Assembly: GCF_015209965.1 (NCBI RefSeq) | Contig: NZ_MU158689.1 | Location: forward strand, 2,195,667 to 2,259,666 | Direction of reading: 5' to 3' | DNA: 64,000 nt | DNA from: Sphingobacterium pedocola | GTDB lineage: Bacteria > Bacteroidota > Bacteroidia > Sphingobacteriales > Sphingobacteriaceae | In this document: one piece after another, positions 54,958 through 62,475 of the stretch | How the letters are laid out: each line of letters starts with the position of its first letter | Position numbering within the stretch: position 1 is the stretch's first letter | Program-made: the position numbers and the translations under genes | The notes under the pieces: generated by a model | What the model was told of the DNA's origin: nothing | Databases searched by the model: none | What the model saw: the letters and a program-made list of their open reading frames with translations, nothing else

Positions 54958-57900
54958 TTACATATTAAAATTTAAACCAATGGAAACTCTTAGCGGATCA
55001 GGAAGTGCATCACCAAATTCAGGATCGATACCATGCTTATTTTCACGCCATAGGATTCCGATATTTTGGGCATAGGCATAAATACGTACATTCTTAAAGC
55101 CCGGATACAACTTATTCTGTAAAGCGTAACTCAATTGAATGTCGCGTAACTTAATCTGACTCGCCGATTCCACCAGTGCAGAAGACAGGTAGTACAATTG
55201 GCTTGCGTTTATATTATTCGGATAGGTAAACGCGGGGACATCTGTAAGCGACTCATCTCCACTCTGCTGCCACCGATGGGCATAATCCGCATGACCGATC
55301 CCCTGGTCGATAAAGAAACGGTTATCGAACGAACGTCGCATAAATTTATGCCCCAACTGGTAGGAAATATTAAACGAAAACTCGATCCCTTTAAAACTTA
55401 ACGCATTCCGAAACGAGCCAAAGTATCGGGGTTGGGTCGTTCCGTGGTTATCCAGATCTTCTACCGTTGATGCATTGACCAGCGCCGAGTAATTGGAAGA
55501 GATCTCTCCATCCAGATAACCTCTAGGTGTACCGTTTTGAGGATCAAGACCTGCCCATTTGTAAGCCAATTGGCTGTACAGATCCATCCCTTCAATCGGT
55601 GTCATCAGCATTCCACCGGGCCCACTGATAAAATTTCGTGCTTTATTATCACTCACATATGATTTAGCTACCCTTGTACGGCTATATGCAAACACCCAGT
55701 GGGAAGACCAGCGGAATGATTTACTACGCCAGTTTAGGGTGTTCAATGCTATATCTACCCCCTTACCTTCCAGATCAGCACTGTTCACATTCATTGAACC
55801 GAAGCCCGTTGTAGGATCTACTAAGGTACTTGCGATCAAATCTTTCGGCCGCTTAATATAATATTCCACAGCTCCAGATACCCGCTGATCTTTGATCGCG
55901 AAGTCAAGTCCGAGATTCATCATGCCCACGCGCTCCCACCGTAAAGAAGGGTTGGGAGGTGACTGCATCATCGCATACGGCTGTCCGGTGATGTAATGGG
56001 CTGCCGAAGAAATATTGATTATCGGATAGGCCGCTGTACTGTTATTTACATTCCCGTTGTATCCGTAAGTTGCTCGAAATTTTAGCAACGGAAACCAGTC
56101 GCTATTAATGAAATCCTCATTTGAAAGTAACCAGGCTCCTCCTACCGACCAAAACGGTTGCCCGCGATCATTAGAGGCTACACCGAAGAGGTTCGATGCA
56201 TCTTTGCGAACACTCCCGCTCAGGGTATATCTGCCCCGATACGTATACGAAGCATTTCCAAAGTATGCCACAAAGCGGTTCACGAACTTAGCGGTCTGCG
56301 CGTAGTCAACGAGGTTGACCGTTCCGGCGATACCATTTAACGCCGGAACCCGAAGCCCGTACTTGACTGGCTGAAAACTCATCGTTTCCCTATCATAGCC
56401 AAAGTATATCGAGGTCATTAAGTCGCTATTAATATCCCTTACTTCCGATCCCGCGAGGGCATTAAGCTCGTGATCTGCCCATTTCTGGTTAAAATCCAAT
56501 TGGACTCTACCTTGGTTGGTGCTGTTGTTGCGATGCTGCATATTCATATAATCTCCTACCGGCAGATTCCATGTTACAGCGCTATTGGTCCATGAAGACC
56601 GGAAGTTGATCATTTCACGGAGATGCACCGATCCGATACCCTGCCAGGTCTCAGTAGGCTGTACGGCGCGCTGGTAGGCGTATACTGCAGACAGCCGAAG
56701 TGAGGGCAACAGTTGGTAAGCTCCGTTCAGATTGATAAAAGTCTCCCTGATATTGGTAATGGCGTGTGTTTGATCCAGTTCATCCAATGGGCGGTATTTC
56801 CAGTCCAATAACCTTCCACCTGCTACGGTATCCCTGAAAATAGGATTGTTTGGAATGGCGTCTACCACCAACGCATTACCTTGCGCATCGGCGAGCTGCA
56901 TATAGGGGAAATTCCCCCTTCCCCGGCCTAATAGATTATACCCCACGGGTTGCTGGCTATCCTTATCTCTGGACTCCGTATAGGTGACACCAACATCAAA
57001 GGTCAAGTTTTTAAGCGGGCGAAGCTGTGTATTATTTTTGGCGGTAAAGCGTCGATATGACGAGGTAACCACTGAATTCGCCTTATTATCATATCCCACA
57101 GAAAACGAGGTATTGATTTTATCGTTACCGCCCCGCAACTGGACATTATATTGCTGATCCACGGCTTCCCTATAGATATACTTTTTAAAATCATTGCGCA
57201 TATCGATAGGCCGTAGCCTGTCCAACTCCCGTTCCACCTCGTTATCGTCCAATGCACCTTCTTTATGCTTTTTCAATAATTGGATCACGGGCGTTAGATT
57301 AGCATAATATTCGTTCATCCGGCTGTTCCAGTATCCTTTGTTAAACAGTTCTCTTTCGAGATCTATATAGTCGGACGTATTCATCTGCGGATAATATTCT
57401 AAGTCCGGCTTTTGCCCTACTGTTACATTGCTATTGACCGAGAGTTGAAAAGGCTGGTTAAACTTACCCCGTTTGGTGGTGATGACAATTACCCCATTTC
57501 CCGACTGCGCTCCCCAGATCGAGGCGGCGGCAGCGTCTTTCAATACAGTGATATTCTCTATATCATTGGGATTTATATTATTGAAATATCCATTCAGCAG
57601 ATCAAAGTTATTGGGGTAAGCAATGCCATCAATAACGACCAAAGGCCAAATGTTACTGTTCATACTGCTTATGCCCCTGATATTGATATTAAGAAGGTTG
57701 CCCCTATTTTGCTGAAAAAGCTTGGAAGAAGATATACTCGGCACCACATCCTCTAGCCGACTTACAAAGTCGGTGGATACCTTACGGTTAAACAAGGCCG
57801 AATCTACAAACTCGAACGATCCTGTAGCTCTTTCTTTTGGGATGCGCTGGTATCCCGTACTTACTACGTCGACTTCTTCGATCTGGTTCTCCGAGGGTTG

Positions 57901-58203
57901 CAGCGTGATGTCTACGGATGTAGTTGTTTCATCATAGGCGACAGTCTGCGCCGCATATCCAATGTGGTAGATCTTTAGCGTTCCTTTGGGTTGGGTTACC
58001 GTCATACTGAACCTCCCCTCATTATCCGTTAAGGTGTATTTGTTACCCGCCTGTACGGATACCCCTTCAATAGTCTGCCCTTCGGCAGCCGAGCGTACTT
58101 CTCCTCCGAGTGTACGACCCGACTGCGCCTGGGCATCACTAAACAACAATATGAACCATATCAATCCCGTAACGGAAAGGATTGATATGCTCTTCATCGG
58201 CAT
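54958..58203 (-). CDS. SusC/RagA-family TonB-linked outer membrane protein
   Basis: A 1081-residue outer membrane transporter. The start at 58203 (MPMKSISILSVTGLIWFILL) gives a signal peptide; the longer reading to 58581 runs through REP-like repeats and is not coding. Order: carboxypeptidase-like domain (LGGEVRSAAEGQTIEGVSVQ), TonB box and plug (VDVVSTGYQRIPKERATGSF, GVIVITTKRGKF), a barrel ending VSIGLNFNM. With SusD and TlpA it imports an unknown ligand, more likely a peptide or small glycan than starch. No degrading enzyme lies nearby. Confidence 0.92.
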   Translation of the reverse strand: MPMKSISILSVTGLIWFILLFSDAQAQSGRTLGGEVRSAAEGQTIEGVSVQAGNKYTLTDNEGRFSMTVTQPKGTLKIYHIGYAAQTVAYDETTTSVDITLQPSENQIEEVDVVSTGYQRIPKERATGSFEFVDSALFNRKVSTDFVSRLEDVVPSISSSKLFQQNRGNLLNINIRGISSMNSNIWPLVVIDGIAYPNNFDLLNGYFNNINPNDIENITVLKDAAAASIWGAQSGNGVIVITTKRGKFNQPFQLSVNSNVTVGQKPDLEYYPQMNTSDYIDLERELFNKGYWNSRMNEYYANLTPVIQLLKKHKEGALDDNEVERELDRLRPIDMRNDFKKYIYREAVDQQYNVQLRGGNDKINTSFSVGYDNKANSVVTSSYRRFTAKNNTQLRPLKNLTFDVGVTYTESRDKDSQQPVGYNLLGRGRGNFPYMQLADAQGNALVVDAIPNNPIFRDTVAGGRLLDWKYRPLDELDQTHAITNIRETFINLNGAYQLLPSLRLSAVYAYQRAVQPTETWQGIGSVHLREMINFRSSWTNSAVTWNLPVGDYMNMQHRNNSTNQGRVQLDFNQKWADHELNALAGSEVRDINSDLMTSIYFGYDRETMSFQPVKYGLRVPALNGIAGTVNLVDYAQTAKFVNRFVAYFGNASYTYRGRYTLSGSVRKDASNLFGVASNDRGQPFWSVGGAWLLSNEDFINSDWFPLLKFRATYGYNGNVNNSTAAYPIINISSAAHYITGQPYAMMQSPPNPSLRWERVGMMNLGLDFAIKDQRVSGAVEYYIKRPKDLIASTLVDPTTGFGSMNVNSADLEGKGVDIALNTLNWRSKSFRWSSHWVFAYSRTRVAKSYVSDNKARNFISGPGGMLMTPIEGMDLYSQLAYKWAGLDPQNGTPRGYLDGEISSNYSALVNASTVEDLDNHGTTQPRYFGSFRNALSFKGIEFSFNISYQLGHKFMRRSFDNRFFIDQGIGHADYAHRWQQSGDESLTDVPAFTYPNNINASQLYYLSSALVESASQIKLRDIQLSYALQNKLYPGFKNVRIYAYAQNIGILWRENKHGIDPEFGDALPDPLRVSIGLNFNM

Positions 58204-58381
58204 GTTAAAACATACTCTCCGATGAAAAAAACCTAATATCAGGAATATACATTTAAAACTATGGGCCATTGGTAGCAAACACTGCTTGCCTACCGACGTA
58301 ATATATGGCACAAAGCTCGTATGGGTTTGCGGGAGTATAGATAGCGAGTTTTCCTTTACCTGCATATCCCGCCCCACTGGC

Positions 58382-58484
58382 ACGTCATCATGAGGAGCGC
58401 AGCGACGTGATGATCTGTCACTATAAAGCGCTACCCGCTTCTTATACTCGTCATCGCGATGAGCGGAGCGAAGTGGCGATCTTT
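58382..58484. repeat. Two REP-like units in the SusC leader
   Basis: CGTCATCATGAGGAGCGCAG and TCGTCATCGCGATGAGCGGA begin two diverged copies (58382-58418 and 58447-58484) of the dispersed unit found at 6779, 41461 and 47858. Each carries GAGCG-AGCGA at its centre. They sit in the region transcribed just before SusC. Confidence 0.7.
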
Positions 58485-58581
58485 TTATTCTATTTAGGGT
58501 GTTGTCTATTGTTGGCAATAGTGCATAGCTTTCCCCTTTGCGTAATTTTCGCATTCTTTTAATGGTTAGTGTAAAGACCAA

Positions 58582-59100
58582 AATCTTTACAAATCAATAA
58601 ATCTGGTGATTTATTCGGAACGCGTTGAAGCTCTTCATATCAGGTTAATCGGTATTGATTTACGCTCTTTCCGGAATAAAAAATAAAAGACCGACCTTCT
58701 TCTTATTGAAAAACAATACAAATTGTATAGAAATAATTTGTTCGGAATAAAAAAAGACTCTATCTTTAATGTGCGAGAAAAAAGAAAGGAACCAATTCTT
58801 AACCCAATAAACTAGCATTTGCTTTTATATTGCGTTGAAGGTCGGTTTTACAAACTCTCTCGGAAAAGGACATGGCTCGTGCCTTTAGTAAGATTGTTGA
58901 ACAAGCTTACCTCCCTTTTCTATTGAAGTCTGTTTTCTTTTCTAGCTATTCGGGCGATCGAATAACGTTCTTATAAAGGTGTTTAATCGAAAACCACGAC
59001 CGAGAATCTTGGATTCTGGTGGGGTCATTGGGGGTGTTTGTTAGTTTCGCTCTGTTCATAATCTTTTTAGTTTATGTGAACGAATCTCAAAAAAACGAAG
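58582..59100. other. Gene-free, repeat-bearing boundary region
   Basis: GCGTTGAAG occurs at 58622-58630 and 58832-58840; ACCGACCTTC (58690-58699) is the inverse of GAAGGTCGGT (58837-58846); CGGAATAAAAAA recurs at 58672 and 58743. An irregular hairpin lies at 58993-59025 (AGAATC with GATTCT as core). Composition shifts here from the mixed DNA of the SusC operon to the AT-rich defence locus. Confidence 0.45.
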
Positions 59101-59125
59101 GAATGAAACCTTGCCTTTTCCCACT

Positions 59126-59330
59126 CTTTCGCTATTGCTCGAAAGCTTTAGCTAGGCCTTACGCAAAGCATAAGGTGGTACCCGGAAGCGGCTACTCAGC
59201 AAGGCTCATTCCCGCGCGTATATGCAAAGATATAATATTCGCAGGAAATGAGCTAACCTTACCGCCTCCTTCCCAGGTACCAAGTGGAAAGTTGGAGACT
59301 CGTAAATATCTACAAGTGCTAAAACACTTG
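59126..59330. ncRNA. Candidate structured RNA or cruciform upstream of the defence locus
   Basis: Dense complementarity: CTTTCG/CGAAAG (59126-59131 with 59140-59145); CCTTA/TAAGG (59157-59161 with 59171-59175); then nested stems TGGTACC/GGTACCA (59176-59182 with 59276-59282), GGAAG/CTTCC (59184-59188 with 59269-59273), CGG/CCG and GCTCATT/AATGAGC (59204-59210 with 59247-59253), capped by an AT-rich stem. CAAGTG/CACTTG (59313-59330) follows. The 108-residue open frame across it (59019-59345) seems incidental. Strand unknown. Confidence 0.5.
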
Positions 59331-59401
59331 ATAAATAAAAGTTAAACTCTAAGTCTAAATATTAGATATATGTAATCATAAAATGTGACACATCTATAAA
59401 T

Positions 59402-59452
59402 ACTTAGTTATCACTAAGCAAATATAAACACTTAGCCTGAACTAAGCAAATA
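59402..59452 (+). promoter_or_regulatory. Two dyad operators before the XRE gene
   Basis: ACTTAG-N5-ACTAAGCAAATA occurs at 59402-59424 and again 28 bases later at 59430-59452. Each is an inverted repeat (CTTAG with CTAAG). They lie 14 to 64 bases before the XRE ATG. Tandem, helically spaced dyads at this place are typical of an autoregulating repressor. Confidence 0.7.
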
Positions 59453-59465
59453 ATAATTAAAATAA

Positions 59466-59720
59466 ATGTCAAAAAGAAAAAGCATTCCTAAAACGCAATT
59501 TGAATGGGCAATAGTAAAGCTAGTGCGAACCAAAAGAGATACAGAAAAAATAAGTCAAGCAAAAATTGCGACCCTTTTAGGTGTCACTCCTGGTTATATT
59601 GGGCAAATTGAAACTGAATCATCAGGTAGTATGTATACATATGAACAACTAAACAAACTTGCGAAGTATTTCAATTGTAGTCCGAAAGATTTCATGCCGG
59701 AAAAGGCTATTGAAGATTAA
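59466..59720 (+). CDS. XRE-family HTH regulator
   Basis: An 84-residue single-domain Cro/C1-type repressor: SQAKIATLLGVTPGYIGQIE is the helix-turn-helix, followed by YEQLNKLAKYFNCSPKDFM. It resembles the small controllers of restriction-modification and defence loci. Two dyads precede it, so autoregulation is likely. It is followed by 233 bases without a gene and then the channel/RT genes on the same strand. Confidence 0.88.
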   Translation: MSKRKSIPKTQFEWAIVKLVRTKRDTEKISQAKIATLLGVTPGYIGQIETESSGSMYTYEQLNKLAKYFNCSPKDFMPEKAIED

Positions 59721-59953
59721 ATAACGGAAGCCACAGATTGTGACCTCCAAGTAAAACTATTATTAACCAAATGAACCAAGAAAGACTAATGACCCTGAAT
59801 CCTGCACTTCTACTTTGTAAAGGCTAAAGCTTTTACGGGAAGCCGTAGGGAGGTTTGAGGAGAATTGGGTAGGTTTGGAACTAAGAAAACCGATTAGACA
59901 TCATATAGAAGTTGGCAAATACTATAAGATTCATACTATCTAAAAAATAATCC
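59721..59953 (+). ncRNA. Intergenic space with adjacent hairpins; possible RT-linked RNA
   Basis: No protein gene. GTAAAGGC (59817-59824) pairs with GCTTTTAC (59829-59836) around TAAA, and TACGG (59834-59838) pairs with CCGTA (59843-59847) around GAAG, so the two hairpins are mutually exclusive at 59834-59836. Downstream is a purine-rich GGGAGGTTTGAGGAGAATTG stretch. DRT-class reverse transcriptases use linked non-coding RNAs; this is one place where such an RNA could be encoded. Confidence 0.35.
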
Positions 59954-60937
59954 ATGACTGGTAAATGCAATTCTTACGCTTTTGCAAATAGCAAGAAAAA
60001 ACTAAAGCCCAAAATAAATACAACCATTGGAGGGTTAGTGGACAAGCTTTCTTATTGGTCAATCTTGCTCTTGATATTCCTTACAATATTTTTATATGCT
60101 ATATTATATTTTTTTCTGGATACGTATTTTGAAGGACATGGCATAAATAGTCCATTGCCAAACTTCACAGATTGTCTTTACTTTAGTGCCGTTACATTTA
60201 CAACTTTAGGTTATGGTGATCTTCTACCCGAAGGATTTAGTAAGCTTCTATCGATAATTGAGGTTTGTACAGGAATGCTTCTTGCTGCGATTTTTATTGG
60301 CAAAATTTCATCGGAGAGACAATCAAGTAAGTTAGCTCTAATTTATGCGAGCATGAATCATCAAAAAATACTAGAACTCATCAATGATGTAAATAATGCA
60401 GTTGAAGAAACAACGCGTTGGTATAATGCACACGACAACAAACGTTTATTAGACACCTCGAAGAATCTCTATGACCTTGTTTCTGTTATAAGGAAGTATT
60501 TAACAGTACAGTCATTAGAGGGAGAGTTAGCTAAACAAGGGAATGACTCTACTTTAAAAAGACTCTATGTTTCTTTAGAAAAGACACAAAAGCAATCGTA
60601 TATCATTATTAAAACTTCAGGCATCAATCAGAATATCATCACTACGCACATTAGAATCGTAAATAGTGTCGCTAGAATTGGTAATAGCATGAAGCAATTC
60701 TATAATCAAAACGACAAAGTAACGAATATATTAGATGAGTTGATTCGTGAACAAAGAAGATGCACAACTTCAATTCAAAAGCAGAATATCGTATATAGAA
60801 CAGAGATTACAGATGATCTAATAGATAATATAAATAAATGTAAAGGAGAGACTTTTGATCCGAAAAAAGACTTTGAACGAATTGCCAACGAAATAGGCAT
60901 TTCTAAAAGATTACTAAGAAAATGTATCAAGCTATAA
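59954..60937 (+). CDS. Two-TM potassium-channel-like protein of the defence locus
   Basis: A 327-residue protein with an ion-channel (Ion_trans_2) module: TM1 about 33-55 (SILLLIFLTIFLYAILYFFL), pore loop with selectivity filter TLGYGD (84-89), TM2 about 97-117. The remaining 200 residues are a soluble helical domain (NDVNNAVEETTRWYNAHDNK, IVNSVARIGNSMKQFYN) without a recognised RCK fold. It lies 32 bases before the first reverse transcriptase gene and shares its AT-rich composition, so it is probably in the same operon. It could be a membrane-depolarising effector gated by a product of the RT system; that is inference. Confidence 0.78.
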   Translation: MTGKCNSYAFANSKKKLKPKINTTIGGLVDKLSYWSILLLIFLTIFLYAILYFFLDTYFEGHGINSPLPNFTDCLYFSAVTFTTLGYGDLLPEGFSKLLSIIEVCTGMLLAAIFIGKISSERQSSKLALIYASMNHQKILELINDVNNAVEETTRWYNAHDNKRLLDTSKNLYDLVSVIRKYLTVQSLEGELAKQGNDSTLKRLYVSLEKTQKQSYIIIKTSGINQNIITTHIRIVNSVARIGNSMKQFYNQNDKVTNILDELIREQRRCTTSIQKQNIVYRTEITDDLIDNINKCKGETFDPKKDFERIANEIGISKRLLRKCIKL

Positions 60938-60969
60938 ATAAAATCACTTAAAAATCTGTAAAAATAAAC

Positions 60970-62475
60970 ATGATAGATCAATCATTTTCGCCACAAAATA
61001 TCGGAGCAGTATTTGATGCCGAGAACAAAAGAGGAACCAATATCGAGAGACTATTTGAAGCCTCTTTTAAGTCGTCGCTAGACTTAGCTGGCGAAATGAA
61101 GGATTTAAGAAATCAAATAAAATACGAAACAGACGCCTCAACAAGAAGAGGATTAATAGACGTACTAAATGAACAAGAACAATTAAGAAAAGATGAGCTT
61201 AATTATATTTTTGAAGTTATATCTGATAACATTAAGTCCTATAAACCAACTATCGGTATAAAATCAATAAAGTCGATGAGATGTTATACTCTTGACTCTA
61301 CAGTTGAAAGTTATTTCTACTCAAAAATTTTACAACGAAATTTAAGAGAAACCTATAAGATAAAACAACAATCTCGGTATCATATTTTAAAATCTGTTAT
61401 TCATCTTGTAGCTGATAAATTCCCGAAAATTGTTGTTAGAACCGATATTAAGAAGTTCTATGAAAGTATCCCTCAAAAACAACTACTTGCGAAGCTAGAT
61501 TCTGATCACTTAATTACTATAAATACAAAAAGAGGAATAAGTTCTATTTTAGAGAGCTTCAATACTATCATTCCAAGTAGTAAGTGTGTAGGACTTCCAA
61601 GGGGGATCGGAATAAGTGCCTACTTATCAGAAATATACATGAGATCGATTGATTCCGAAGTAAACAAGCTAGAAGACCTTGTATATTACGCAAGATATGT
61701 AGACGATATCATAGCAATATTCACCCCAAGCAATGGGAAGAAGGCGGAAGCTAAAAACTACATCTTAAAAATCGAAGAAATTGTGCATGAAAAATCTAAC
61801 AAACACCTACAACTTAATTTAAAAAAAACACAAGTCTATGATTTACAATTCAATCTTGATCCTATAATAGCTAATATTGATGACCTATGTAGTCCATCTT
61901 TGATTCAAACCACTAACTATAAAAAATCTATAAACTATTTAGGCTATAATATCGGTTTCACAAAACAAATTAGAATTGTAGAAGGTAAGACCAAAACCAA
62001 TTTTATTAACCTTGTAGATATCTCAGACAAAAAAGTTTTGGATTACAAAACCAAAATAAAATTAGTATTTGACCATTTCAATAGAAAGAAACACCATTCA
62101 CCAAAGAGAGCTATAAAACTTTTAAAAGCTAGATTGGAATACCTACTAACCAACACCCGTCTTAGTAACAATAAATCAAATGTATTTGTAGGATTGCACT
62201 ACTCTTATCCGTTTATATCAACGGATATTCAATTAAATAAACTAGACAAAAGTCTGCTTTATTATATATCCAGAACCGGTCTTTCAACTTCGGAAAAGAA
62301 TGATCTAAAAGAGTTTTCTTTTAAAGAGTTCTACAAAAAGAAAGAACTAATTAAACACAGCTTTAGCAATAGAAAATATTACACGTACAATGCAAACAAA
62401 AATGACGTAAAAAACAAAGGCAACAATGGAGTATTAAAATTTGGGATAAAAGAGATTACATCAATCTGGAAATAA
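60970..62475 (+). CDS. drt3a: Reverse transcriptase, Drt3a-like
   Basis: A 501-residue group II-intron-like RT without maturase or endonuclease domain. Motif A is VRTDIKKFYESI (catalytic Asp159), the next motif GLPRGIGISAYLSE (208-221), and the active site is YVDD (243-246). The N-terminus, QSFSPQNIGAVFDAENKRG, and the coiled region after it match my memory of Drt3a (UG3) proteins. A second RT follows with a one-base overlap. The pair is the hallmark of DRT type 3 antiphage systems. Confidence 0.82.
   Translation: MIDQSFSPQNIGAVFDAENKRGTNIERLFEASFKSSLDLAGEMKDLRNQIKYETDASTRRGLIDVLNEQEQLRKDELNYIFEVISDNIKSYKPTIGIKSIKSMRCYTLDSTVESYFYSKILQRNLRETYKIKQQSRYHILKSVIHLVADKFPKIVVRTDIKKFYESIPQKQLLAKLDSDHLITINTKRGISSILESFNTIIPSSKCVGLPRGIGISAYLSEIYMRSIDSEVNKLEDLVYYARYVDDIIAIFTPSNGKKAEAKNYILKIEEIVHEKSNKHLQLNLKKTQVYDLQFNLDPIIANIDDLCSPSLIQTTNYKKSINYLGYNIGFTKQIRIVEGKTKTNFINLVDISDKKVLDYKTKIKLVFDHFNRKKHHSPKRAIKLLKARLEYLLTNTRLSNNKSNVFVGLHYSYPFISTDIQLNKLDKSLLYYISRTGLSTSEKNDLKEFSFKEFYKKKELIKHSFSNRKYYTYNANKNDVKNKGNNGVLKFGIKEITSIWK

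Noticed and set aside
58204-58581. N-terminal extension of the SusC-like protein
   Set aside because: The extra 126 codons run through two REP-like units, and the normal signal peptide begins at 58203 or 58197.
59019-59345. 108-residue ORF as a protein gene
   Set aside because: It covers the nested stems, has no clear ribosome binding site or recognised family, and its hydrophobic start looks incidental; kept as a structured-RNA candidate, though a real small gene cannot be excluded.
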